Source: MGBC120314 sp051877855 (GTDB lineage Bacteria; Bacillota; Clostridia; Lachnospirales; Lachnospiraceae). From it: a stretch of 44,624 bases of DNA. Shown one piece after another: positions 24,956 to 32,388 of the stretch. Location of the stretch: NCBI GenBank assembly GCA_051877855.1, contig JBJEJH010000016.1, positions 1 through 44,624 on the forward strand, in the 5' to 3' direction. The position numbers were made by a program, and so were the translations under genes. The notes below the pieces were generated by a model that was not told the DNA's origin, did not search any database, and saw only the letters and a program-made list of their open reading frames with translations. The first letter of the stretch is position 1. Each line of letters starts with the position of its first letter.

Positions 24956-26374
24956 ATGAAGAAACAAAAGAGCTTAAACAGGAAAATTACAACAATGATG
25001 TTGATCATTGGTTTGTTGGCATTTCTTATTACATTGGCAAATGTAAGTGCATTACAAATTATCAGCAATTATAATAGTGAAATCACTGAATCTTTTGCTG
25101 CATATGAAGAAGCTGTTAAGTCCGGAGATGAGAACTCTATTACAGATGCAAAAGCTGATGTTGAGTATGCAATTAAACATAGCAATATCAAGATCGAAGG
25201 AACATATATCTTTGATTTCATTCTTGTATTTGTAGATGTTATTATAATTGTAATATTAAGCATTGTGATTCGAAAAACTGTGGTTATACCTGCCAAAAAG
25301 GCAAAGTCGGATTTGGATGAAATTATCAGTGGCCTTAAATCCGGAAGAGGCGATTTGACACTTCGCATTGCTGATAGGACAGGGGATGAAATTGGACAGC
25401 TTGCCGGTGGAATTAACCAGTTTATCGATGTGTTGCAGAATTTGATGATTAAGATTCAAAATGTATCAGTAAAGTTGAATGATTCTGTTGTGCTTGTCCG
25501 AGAGGAAGCGGAAGCTTCAAATGTCAATGTGACAAATGTAAGTGCCGCTACAGAACAGCTTGCAGCTTCTATGGAAGAAGTGTCAGCTTCTCTTCATGAA
25601 CTTACCGTGGGTTGCGGAGAAATGCTTGATAAGATTTCTACAATCAATGATAATGCAAATGTGTCAGCGACACGTCTTCAGGAGGTTAAGGCAAAGGCCG
25701 CAGAGAGATATAAGGACGCTGTCAGCGCAAAGGAGAAGACAATTTCAACCTTTGAAAACATAGAACGAGGAGTAGTGGATTCCGTAGAGGCTTCGAAGTC
25801 TGTTAGTCAGATTACAGAGCTTACAGATAATATTTTGAGTATCGCGGCACAGACAAACCTTCTTGCATTAAATGCCAGCATTGAGGCTGCAAGAGCAGGG
25901 GAAGCCGGAAAGGGGTTTGCTGTTGTAGCGGATGAAATCAGACTGCTTGCAGACAATTCGAGGGAGACAGCAAACAGCATTCAGGCAATTAGCAGTCAGG
26001 TAATTGATGCAGTTACTGATCTGGCAGGTAATGCTACGGAGATGATTCGTTTTGTGGATGAAGAAGTTTCTAAGGATTATGATAATTTCGTACATATCAT
26101 TGAAAAGTATGAAAGGGACTCAGATGAAGCAAGTAATTCGTTCTCTGAATTTGCTGATATGGCTACAGATAGTGTAGATACCATGACAAATATGAATGAT
26201 GGAATCAATAATATTTCTGTTACAATAGAAGAGTCGGCTCGTGCTATCACGAATGTAGCTGAGGAAATTTCGAAGCTTGTTATGGCGATTTCCTCTATAT
26301 CCGTTCAGGCGGGAGAAAATAAGAATATCTCTGATGGATTGTCCGGTGAGGTATCCAAGTTCGAAAAACTGTAG
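24956..26374 (+). CDS. Methyl-accepting chemotaxis protein
   Basis: 472 residues. Two membrane helices (about 12-34 and 79-102) enclose only about 45 residues outside, too small for a Cache or four-helix ligand domain. HAMP follows (about 103-160, DRTGDEIGQLAGGIN), then the cytoplasmic signalling hairpin with tip ILSIAAQTNLLALNASIEAA and GKGFAVVADEIRLLA. Such short-sensor receptors may respond to membrane state or a partner protein. It works with CheA/CheW, not in this window; cheX is at 14485. Convergent with the SPKTG protein gene across a terminator. Confidence 0.92.
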   Translation: MKKQKSLNRKITTMMLIIGLLAFLITLANVSALQIISNYNSEITESFAAYEEAVKSGDENSITDAKADVEYAIKHSNIKIEGTYIFDFILVFVDVIIIVILSIVIRKTVVIPAKKAKSDLDEIISGLKSGRGDLTLRIADRTGDEIGQLAGGINQFIDVLQNLMIKIQNVSVKLNDSVVLVREEAEASNVNVTNVSAATEQLAASMEEVSASLHELTVGCGEMLDKISTINDNANVSATRLQEVKAKAAERYKDAVSAKEKTISTFENIERGVVDSVEASKSVSQITELTDNILSIAAQTNLLALNASIEAARAGEAGKGFAVVADEIRLLADNSRETANSIQAISSQVIDAVTDLAGNATEMIRFVDEEVSKDYDNFVHIIEKYERDSDEASNSFSEFADMATDSVDTMTNMNDGINNISVTIEESARAITNVAEEISKLVMAISSISVQAGENKNISDGLSGEVSKFEKL

Positions 26375-26376
26375 AT

Positions 26377-26413
26377 AATAAAAACAGGGCTGCTCCCTAG
26401 GAGAGCGCCCTGT
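26377..26413 (-). terminator. Intrinsic terminator of the sortase/LCP/SPKTG operon
   Basis: ACAGGGC (26384-26390) pairs with GCCCTGT (26407-26413), with an inner GCTCC/GGAG(A)GC stem. On the minus strand the hairpin is followed by TTTTTATTAT. On the plus strand the T-run is missing, though the hairpin may still help end the MCP transcript. Confidence 0.85.
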
Positions 26414-26478
26414 CTACCACATATCTACGTACATGTTGTCTCTGTTTTAAGATCCTGTGAACAGAGTAGTTACTATAA

Positions 26479-27189
26479 TTAGAATTCTCTTCTTGCGCGC
26501 TTTGCACATACAGCAGCCAAAGCTAAGCTGATTGCTGCAAGTACTTCTGCGAACAATACAGAGTTTGCACCGGTCTTAGGAGACTTGTTTCCGTTAGCAG
26601 CGGATGTCAAAGCATCGCTGTCGTTATCGTCATCTTCATAAGGTGCTTCAAGGCTATAAGGAACCTTGACAAATGTTACAGGTGAGAATGACTTAAAAGT
26701 AACATCATACTTTCCTGTAGTAGCATTGTAATATGCCGGGATAAGTTCTACGGAACCATCCGCAGTTGTGTGAACAGCAAATAACTGTTCGGTAGCCTTA
26801 AGTTCGATTGTGCCAAGATCAAAAGGAATTGTAATTCCTGATTCCGGCATCTTACCGTCCTTTGTTTCAATCGTTACTTCAACGGAAGTAAGAATTGTAA
26901 TGTCGCCTGTTTTTACAACGACATCATCAGAGGTGATGCAGCTTAATGAATTGGTAACAGCATCAGCGATTGCACCCTTCTGTTCTTCAATGGTAGTATC
27001 TGCATCGTACTTAGCGTCAGTTGCACTGAGTTCTACTTTCTTGATTTCTACATCAGGGTTAAGTTCCTTTACCTCGGAAGGTGTTACCGTAACCTGATCA
27101 AAAGTAGTGTCACTAGGAGCTGCAAATGCACTTACTGTCATACCAAGCGAAAGAACAAAAGCCATTGTAAGTGTAGTAAATTTCTTCAT
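26479..27189 (-). CDS. Secreted cell-wall protein with SPKTG sorting signal
   Basis: 236 residues. N-terminal signal peptide (MKKFTTLTMAFVLSLGMTVS, cleavage likely after AFA), a beta-rich Thr/Asp/Glu ectodomain with repeated VEI/VTI strands, an acidic linker (YEDDDNDSD), then a sorting signal: SPKTG, a hydrophobic helix and an RARR tail. SPKTG is a substrate form known for class B sortases of Clostridia such as C. difficile SrtB. The ectodomain is not a family I recognise; an adhesin or wall-structural role is possible. It is the last gene of the operon, 79 bp after the LCP gene, so it is likely the local sortase's substrate. Confidence 0.8.
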   Translation of the reverse strand: MKKFTTLTMAFVLSLGMTVSAFAAPSDTTFDQVTVTPSEVKELNPDVEIKKVELSATDAKYDADTTIEEQKGAIADAVTNSLSCITSDDVVVKTGDITILTSVEVTIETKDGKMPESGITIPFDLGTIELKATEQLFAVHTTADGSVELIPAYYNATTGKYDVTFKSFSPVTFVKVPYSLEAPYEDDDNDSDALTSAANGNKSPKTGANSVLFAEVLAAISLALAAVCAKRARREF

Positions 27190-27268
27190 TTCTCTTCCTC
27201 CTTGAGATATGTGGTATATATATTAATGCAGTTTCCTGCAGTAATATCTAAAATAACGAAAACCAATC

Positions 27269-28483
27269 TTAGTTCTGATTCACGGACTTATAAAATAAAT
27301 CAATCACTAAGTCATACAAAGCTTCTTCATCTGCATAGAATTCTTCAAATTTTAATCCCATCTTTGTTTCGCCCTTAAGGGCAATTACATCGGTATCAAT
27401 ATCGTAGGACAGAGCTTCGGTTGCCAGATATACAACTTCGTCCAGTGAGATATTGGTTACCATATAAGGTTTAATTGCGTCGTAGAACTTTGCGGGAATG
27501 GTTAAATCTTTTCGGGTCTGGCTTACAAGTGTATTAATTAATGCAACAAGATATTGCTTAATGCGTTCCATACGGATACTGACCGAATCAAATACCTTTG
27601 TATCGCGGTACTGTACATAACGGAAGGCCTGATTACCATTCAGCTTCACGGTTGCACCCTTGGTTAACGCCGGGTCAAACTTTGATAAATCGTCCAATAC
27701 GGTGACGGTTACACCTCCTGCCAGATCGTTAATCTGTGGAATGGCAACATAATTGACGGATACATATCCGTGAATCGGAATTCCATAGAATAGATTGGAA
27801 ACCGCAGAAACGGTTCGCTCACAACTTAACTCCATTCCATCACCATAACCGTGCTGGAGGTTGATCTGTGCAGTGGCGGTATTGAGAAATTCGCCTTGTG
27901 CGTTATATACTTCGATTTCCGACATAGTATTACGATTAATATTCACTAACCGTATTGTCTTTGCTCCGGTGTCCATCACTACAAGAAGAAGGGCGTCGGA
28001 TTGTCCTCCTAACAGGGAGTTTTTCGCCTGGGTAACCTTGGTCTTACTGTCAATTCCCATCACGAGAAAGGTAAGAATATCTTTATTGTATTCATAGATT
28101 CCGGAATTATATTTTACCCAGCCACTTTTCCAGGTTGTTGAAGATTCCGCGGGTAACTCCGTGGTCTCGGTCAACTGTGGAGGATTATAGATGATAACAT
28201 TCTCCTGCAGTCGTTTCTTGCCGGAATGGAGCATCATCGAATAAAGGGCGATGATAACCAGAGATAATAGGACCAATGTTCCTAAAGTAAATAAAAGAAA
28301 ATATTTTAAAGAAAAAGCTTTCTTTCTTCTCTTTGGAAGCTTTGATTTCTTATGGTTAAGGCTCTTCACCGGAGTTTCCGTGTTACGGGTTTTACTATCC
28401 GAAAGATCGGAATCTTTTATATCCATAAAGGTGAATCCATCATCGGTATCATTCTTTTCCTGTTGCAGTAATTCATCATCCAT
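27269..28483 (-). CDS. LytR-CpsA-Psr (LCP) family glycopolymer ligase
   Basis: 404 residues. A cytoplasmic charged N-terminus (about 1-60, basic HKKSKLPKRRKK), one transmembrane helix (about 61-88), then the extracellular LCP catalytic domain. Landmarks: LTFLVMGIDSK, SDALLLVVMDTGAKTIRLVNINRNTM (conserved Asp and Arg region), INDLAGGVTVTV, and FRYVQYRDT...SIRMERIKQYL (pyrophosphate-binding Arg pair). LCP enzymes move undecaprenyl-linked glycans onto peptidoglycan (or proteins in some actinobacteria). The stop is 2 bp from the sortase stop-to-start junction, so they are co-transcribed. The divergent glycan operon suggests its substrate (inference). Confidence 0.88.
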   Translation of the reverse strand: MDDELLQQEKNDTDDGFTFMDIKDSDLSDSKTRNTETPVKSLNHKKSKLPKRRKKAFSLKYFLLFTLGTLVLLSLVIIALYSMMLHSGKKRLQENVIIYNPPQLTETTELPAESSTTWKSGWVKYNSGIYEYNKDILTFLVMGIDSKTKVTQAKNSLLGGQSDALLLVVMDTGAKTIRLVNINRNTMSEIEVYNAQGEFLNTATAQINLQHGYGDGMELSCERTVSAVSNLFYGIPIHGYVSVNYVAIPQINDLAGGVTVTVLDDLSKFDPALTKGATVKLNGNQAFRYVQYRDTKVFDSVSIRMERIKQYLVALINTLVSQTRKDLTIPAKFYDAIKPYMVTNISLDEVVYLATEALSYDIDTDVIALKGETKMGLKFEEFYADEEALYDLVIDLFYKSVNQN

Positions 28484-28485
28484 AA

Positions 28486-29328
28486 TTAGTACTCAACACT
28501 CCCCAGTTTCTTTGCACATACGATAAAACGTCGGTTGGCATTCGAACAACAGGTACTGAGGACAATCACCTGATCTTCATAGGTAATATCGTAATCATCT
28601 AAGTAGTGTGCGTTCAGATCACGATAGGAATATACACTTTGGATAAAACGATTAAATTCTTCCTCATAAGTAAAATCAAAAGCTTTCATGATATGGTCAT
28701 CCGAATATGTTACGGTGGCAAAAATCTCGTAAATAAAACAGGAAGTTCCGTCATATATGTAGACATATCTGTTTTTGTCAAAAAAATCAGGATCTTCAAA
28801 TTTATGAAGTGTAGCAAACATTGAACCATTCAACATATTGTGACCATATACCAGAGTAACAGGGTCGGACCACTCCTTCTGATTAACACTCTCGGTATAG
28901 ATGGTTCCGGGATAACCCTTGGTGTGGTCGATGTTGTGATTCAGATAGTAGTAATCATCACCGGGATGCTGAAGTACCGGGTAACTTACATAGGTGTTTG
29001 GAATGTATATATAGGAATATACATCCTCGTTTTGATCGATATAGGTCTGAAGATTGACCGTGAAGTCTTTTGGCATGATATCCAGCAGTGCCTGTGTTTT
29101 AGGATCTACCGTTTCCGTTTCGCTGTAAGGTTCGCTCTCGGAGGAACTTTCCGAGGAATCCCCGGAAGCCGTAGTCATAGCTTCACTTGCTAACTGATCG
29201 TACACAGCCTGACCATCCTTCATCTCCTGCTTTGACTTAAGAGCATAGGTAACGGAAAAAATAAAACAAATGACAAAAAAACAAGATAAAACTATATATA
29301 AGGAAGAATTCTTTTTCTTTGGTGCCAT
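28486..29328 (-). CDS. srtB: Class B sortase
   Basis: 280 residues. N-terminal membrane helix (about 8-27), a Ser/Glu-rich stalk (50-75), then the sortase barrel: IYIPNTYVSYPVLQHPGDDY, the catalytic His in LVYGHNM, the Cys in VLSTCCSNANRRF, and the Arg in NRRFIVCAK. The extra helix between strands is the class B feature. Sortases cleave after Thr in the sorting motif and join the protein to the wall cross-bridge. Start ATG 29328 has AGAGAGG 6 bp upstream; an ATG at 29349 contains that site. First gene of the minus-strand operon, promoter at 29414-29442. Confidence 0.9.
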   Translation of the reverse strand: MAPKKKNSSLYIVLSCFFVICFIFSVTYALKSKQEMKDGQAVYDQLASEAMTTASGDSSESSSESEPYSETETVDPKTQALLDIMPKDFTVNLQTYIDQNEDVYSYIYIPNTYVSYPVLQHPGDDYYYLNHNIDHTKGYPGTIYTESVNQKEWSDPVTLVYGHNMLNGSMFATLHKFEDPDFFDKNRYVYIYDGTSCFIYEIFATVTYSDDHIMKAFDFTYEEEFNRFIQSVYSYRDLNAHYLDDYDITYEDQVIVLSTCCSNANRRFIVCAKKLGSVEY

Positions 29329-29413
29329 AAAAAACCTCTCTTTTCTCATTCAATGATGTGAATATCATAAGGAATAATGATGATTACATTAATCAATATA
29401 ATTTATCCAGAAT

Positions 29414-29442
29414 AATATAACACCATACTGTATAAAATACAA
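29414..29442 (-). promoter_or_regulatory. Promoter of the sortase/LCP/SPKTG operon
   Basis: On the minus strand TTGTAT (29442-29437) and TATATT (29419-29414) with a 17-bp spacer, about 86 bp upstream of the sortase start. It lies downstream of the xre terminator. Confidence 0.6.
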
Positions 29443-29463
29443 GTTAAAATTATATTTATAGGT

Positions 29464-29502
29464 ATAAAAATTTCCGGAAATTCTGGAGCGGAACTTCCGG
29501 AA
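29464..29502 (-). terminator. Intrinsic terminator of the xre gene
   Basis: On the minus strand TTCCGGAAGTT (29502-29492), a 9-base loop, AATTTCCGGAA (29482-29472) and an ATTTTTAT run. The G-T pair is the only wobble. It separates xre from the sortase operon. Confidence 0.7.
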
Positions 29503-29544
29503 GTTATAAACATACTGCAATGGATTATGTTTCGGTATTGAAAT

Positions 29545-29880
29545 TTAATATTTGGTGGGAGTATCGCAAAGACCTTGCAGATAGGAGAGCGCTTTTTCTT
29601 TCTGTACCGGCCCCAGCATCCTGTAATAGGATAAAAGTCGTTTCTCATCCTGTGCTAAATTGTTGGAGTCAATAATATTCTTTGTGTCGGTTTGCATCAT
29701 TATATAGTCCATACTTACGTTAAATAGCTTGCTCATAATAATAAGATTATTTACGGTTGGAAGATGTTTTCCGGTTTCATAGGCACTGATGGTTTCTTGG
29801 GTAACTTCGAGTTCAATCGAAAGACGGACCTGAGTAATACCTTTTTCTATACGCAGTTCCCGTATTCTGTTGGGGTACAT
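29545..29880 (-). CDS. XRE-family helix-turn-helix regulator
   Basis: 111 residues. The first about 60 form a lambda-repressor-like domain: NRIRELRIEKGITQVRLSIE, VTQETISAYETGKHLPTVNN (recognition helix and typical 'S.YE.GK..P' signature), LIIMSKLFNVSMDYIM. The rest is a short helical tail (EKRLLSYYRMLGPVQKEKAL) as in Clostridia regulators of this size. GGAGG precedes the start. It is divergent from the glycan operon and precedes the sortase operon, so it is the prime candidate to control one or both. A 13-bp repeated sequence near both promoters may be its site. Confidence 0.85.
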   Translation of the reverse strand: MYPNRIRELRIEKGITQVRLSIELEVTQETISAYETGKHLPTVNNLIIMSKLFNVSMDYIMMQTDTKNIIDSNNLAQDEKRLLSYYRMLGPVQKEKALSYLQGLCDTPTKY

Positions 29881-29941
29881 AAAACACCTCCATAGTTCAT
29901 ATTACCACCGTTTGGTAAAGAGTGGCTAAAGTTAGACTACC

Positions 29942-29970
29942 ATAATATTCTATAAAAATAAGAATTTTAA
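29942..29970 (-). promoter_or_regulatory. Candidate xre promoter
   Basis: On the minus strand TTAAAA (29970-29965) and TATTAT (29947-29942) with a 17-bp spacer. The -35 box is a poor match. It overlaps the 13-bp repeat at 29961-29973. Confidence 0.4.
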
Positions 29971-29995
29971 CTTCTATTTATGAAGGAATTCTTAT
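29958..29995. promoter_or_regulatory. Inverted repeat in the xre/glycan-operon intergenic region
   Basis: ATAAGAATT (29958-29966) and AATTCTTAT (29987-29995) are perfect 9-bp arms; an inner CTTC (29971-29974) pairs with GAAG (29982-29985). No T-run follows on either strand, so it is more likely an operator or DNA-structure element than a terminator. Confidence 0.45.
29961..29973 (+). repeat. 13-bp direct repeat, copy 1 (candidate operator)
   Basis: AGAATTTTAACTT, preceded by an A-rich AAAAATA. It overlaps the candidate xre -35 box. Identical to copy 2 at 30067-30079, 106 bp away. Confidence 0.55.
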
Positions 29996-30066
29996 ATTTA
30001 TGATTCCCGTATTTTCTCGATTTATTCAGTTTTTGCGAAAAAAAGTCAAAATTTGTAGATAAAAAT

Positions 30067-30079
30067 AGAATTTTAACTT
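30067..30079 (+). repeat. 13-bp direct repeat, copy 2 (candidate operator)
   Basis: AGAATTTTAACTT again, preceded by AAAAAT. It overlaps by 2 bp the -35 box of the glycan operon promoter, a position where a regulator would affect initiation. Confidence 0.55.
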
Positions 30080-30106
30080 GTAATTCATATAATTATAAAC
30101 TATAAT
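30078..30106 (+). promoter_or_regulatory. Promoter of the capsule/exopolysaccharide operon
   Basis: TTGTAA (30078-30083) and a perfect TATAAT (30101-30106) with a 17-bp spacer. The transcript would start about 30113 with a very short leader before ATG 30130 and its AAGGAG site. Confidence 0.65.
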
Positions 30107-30129
30107 TTAGAATTGTTAAGGAGTAGGAT

Positions 30130-30888
30130 ATGTTTATTCGAAGGACGTTAGAGGAAGGTTTTGTTGATCTGCATACACATGTAATCCCGTACACTGATGA
30201 CGGGGCATCGGATTCGGATACCGCACTTTGGATGCTTACACAGGCATATGAGGAAGGAACCCGGACTCTGGTTGCAACGCCACACTTTCATCCGGCCAAG
30301 GTGCGATGTGATGAAGATGCGGTATATCAGAATTTTCTCCAATTAAAGGAAGAGGCATCCAAACGGGTGCCCGGAATTCGCTTGGAATATGGACGGGAGT
30401 GCCTGTGTAATTATGCTTTTCTTGAAGCATTGGAAAAAAATGCAAATGATTTAAGCCTGTGCCATACCTCCTATGTGCTGGTAGAGTTCAATGTCACCGA
30501 CGAGTTTACTTACATTAAAAATGCAGTAAGAAGGATTCAGATGTGCGGTTATATCCCGGTTATCGCCCATGTGGAGCGGTATCTGTGTCTTTCACAGTCG
30601 ATGGATTACATTGAAGATCTCTTTGACATGAATGTGATTCTTCAGGTGAATGCCATGTCGGTTACAGGCGCACATGGACGTTTTACACAGAAGCTTGTAA
30701 TGAAGCTTATTAAGAAGGGATTTGTGCATGTGGTTGCATCCGATGCACATTCCACAGGGCGAAGAAATGCAGGAATGAAAGAAGCAGTAAGGATGGTGTG
30801 TAAGAAGTTCGGGGAGACGAAAGCCCGTGAACTCTTTATCGAAAATCCATACAAAATAATAGAAGGAAAGTATTTAGAGGATAAATAG
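30130..30888 (+). CDS. cpsB: PHP-type protein-tyrosine phosphatase (CpsB/YwqE)
   Basis: 252 residues, manganese-dependent. Motifs of the PHP fold: VDLHTHVIPYTDDGASDSDT (metal ligands His-x-His), LVATPHFHP, EYGRE, VIAHVERY, and VASDAHSTGRRN. In Gram-positive capsule loci this phosphatase removes phosphate from the Tyr-rich tail of the cognate BY-kinase and so sets polymer length or export. It is first in the operon, with the co-polymerase and kinase following, the standard order. Gene symbol by analogy with streptococcal capsule loci. Confidence 0.92.
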   Translation: MFIRRTLEEGFVDLHTHVIPYTDDGASDSDTALWMLTQAYEEGTRTLVATPHFHPAKVRCDEDAVYQNFLQLKEEASKRVPGIRLEYGRECLCNYAFLEALEKNANDLSLCHTSYVLVEFNVTDEFTYIKNAVRRIQMCGYIPVIAHVERYLCLSQSMDYIEDLFDMNVILQVNAMSVTGAHGRFTQKLVMKLIKKGFVHVVASDAHSTGRRNAGMKEAVRMVCKKFGETKARELFIENPYKIIEGKYLEDK

Positions 30889-30892
30889 ATTC

Positions 30893-31642
30893 ATGGAAAC
30901 AAATCAGAATATAGAGGATGAAATCGAGATTGATTTAGGATTAATTATTAGCGCCACCATCCGGAATATATGGGTAATCTTACTGTCCGGTGTGGTGGTT
31001 GGACTTGCAGTGTATATTGTGTCGGGATTCTTTATGACCAAGCAGTATGAGTCCACGGCACAGCTGTATATCATCAGCCGCCAGAATGAGGGAACTACAA
31101 CTTATTCGGATCTTCAAGCTGCAACCCAGATCGTTAAGGATTACAAGGTATTGGTGGTGAGCCGGCCCGTGGTGGAACAGGTTATCAGCAACTTAATCTT
31201 AGATATGTCCACCAAGGAGTTTACTACCAATGTCAGCGCTGATATTGAATCGGATTCCCGTGTATTAAAGATTGCCGTGACGAATCCGGATCCATATATG
31301 GCAAAGAATATCGTGGATAATCTGGCGGACGTATCCTCCCGTCGAATCTGCGATGTCATGCAGATTGACGGGGTCAACATCATTGAATATGGCAATATAC
31401 CAACCGAGCCATCCAGCCCGAAGGTATTGCAGTTTACGGTCATCGGAATGGTCATCGGAATGCTACTGGCCTTCGGTGTAGTGGTACTGATTACAATACT
31501 GGATGATTCCATTAAGTGCTCCGAGGATATTGAGAAATATCTTGGAATCAGTACCTTGGCTCTGATTCCCCTGACAGAAGGTGAATATGACGGAACACCG
31601 GCAGGCAAGAAGAAAAAGAAAAAGAAGAAGGCGGGTAAATAA
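30893..31642 (+). CDS. cpsC: Polysaccharide co-polymerase / kinase adaptor (Wzz-CapA type)
   Basis: 249 residues. An N-terminal cytoplasmic stretch rich in acids, membrane helix about 22-47, an extracellular Wzz domain (YESTAQLYIISRQNEG, ATQIVKDYKVLVVSRPVVEQVISNL), and a second membrane helix about 178-200 (PSSPKVLQFTVIGMVIGMLL, with the Pro-rich motif before it). The C-terminus ends in a Lys-rich run (about residues 238-248). It regulates chain length and activates the separate kinase. Its stop overlaps the kinase start (TAATG at 31640-31644). Confidence 0.9.
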   Translation: METNQNIEDEIEIDLGLIISATIRNIWVILLSGVVVGLAVYIVSGFFMTKQYESTAQLYIISRQNEGTTTYSDLQAATQIVKDYKVLVVSRPVVEQVISNLILDMSTKEFTTNVSADIESDSRVLKIAVTNPDPYMAKNIVDNLADVSSRRICDVMQIDGVNIIEYGNIPTEPSSPKVLQFTVIGMVIGMLLAFGVVVLITILDDSIKCSEDIEKYLGISTLALIPLTEGEYDGTPAGKKKKKKKKAGK

Positions 31643-32367
31643 TGCAGGAGATTACAATCAGACTGTCCAACGAAAAAGACTATAAAGCAGAAGAAAGCTA
31701 CAAGAATCTTCGTACCAATATCCAGCTGTGTGGAAATGATATCAAGAGTATCCTGTTTACCAGTTGCAGTCCGAATGAGGGAAAGTCCTCGGTTTCCTTT
31801 AATATTGCCAAAGCAATGGCAGAGGGGAATAAAAAGGTGATGTTTATCGATGCGGATCTTCGAAAGTCGGTACTGACCGGAAGATATCGCGTAAATACCC
31901 AGATTAAAGGTCTGGCACATTATCTGTCCGGACAATGTAAACTGGATGAAATCATCTGCTCGACCAATATGGATCGTCTGCATATGATCTTTGCCGGCGT
32001 TGTTCCACCGAATCCGGCGGAACTTCTGGATGGAAAATTATTTAAAACGATTATAGAAGTTTTTTCGAATCATTATGATTATGTCATTATCGATACACCA
32101 CCGATTGGAAGTGTTATCGATGCAGCTATTGTGGCGCAGACAACGGATGCAGCAGTCCTTGTGATTGGTGCAGGGGATGTCAGCTACCGATTCGCCCAGG
32201 ATGCATTAAGTCAGATCAAAAAGACGAACTGCAGGGTATTGGGAGCAGTGCTTAATAAGGTTGATATGAGTGAAAAGGGTTATGGACGTTATTACGGAAA
32301 GTATTATGGAAGATACTATGGCAAATATTATGGAAGCTATGGAGAGTATGGTAAAGAGAAGAAGTAA
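31642..32367 (+). CDS. cpsD: Bacterial tyrosine kinase (BY-kinase, CpsD/YwqD type)
   Basis: 241 residues. Walker A TSCSPNEGKSSVSFN, Walker A' VMFIDADLRKS, Walker B YDYVIIDTPP. The tail (about residues 213-241) holds eleven tyrosines in G-Y-Y-G-K/R repeats, the autophosphorylation cluster, of which repeating Y-Y pairs are unusually regular. It needs the co-polymerase for activity and is the substrate of the phosphatase. Cytoplasmic at the inner face of the membrane. Start overlaps the co-polymerase stop. Confidence 0.93.
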   Translation: MQEITIRLSNEKDYKAEESYKNLRTNIQLCGNDIKSILFTSCSPNEGKSSVSFNIAKAMAEGNKKVMFIDADLRKSVLTGRYRVNTQIKGLAHYLSGQCKLDEIICSTNMDRLHMIFAGVVPPNPAELLDGKLFKTIIEVFSNHYDYVIIDTPPIGSVIDAAIVAQTTDAAVLVIGAGDVSYRFAQDALSQIKKTNCRVLGAVLNKVDMSEKGYGRYYGKYYGRYYGKYYGSYGEYGKEKK

Positions 32368-32388
32368 TCTTAATGGGGAGATGAACCT

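Noticed and set aside
26384..26413. A strong terminator for the MCP gene on the plus strand.
   Set aside because: The hairpin is good but the T-run is only on the minus strand, so it was assigned to the SPKTG protein operon.
29469..29505. Two 14-bp perfect palindromes with TTCCGGAA cores upstream of the sortase promoter, at first taken as tandem activator sites.
   Set aside because: Their arms pair with each other to form an 11-bp stem followed by a T-run on the minus strand right after the xre gene, so a terminator explains them better.
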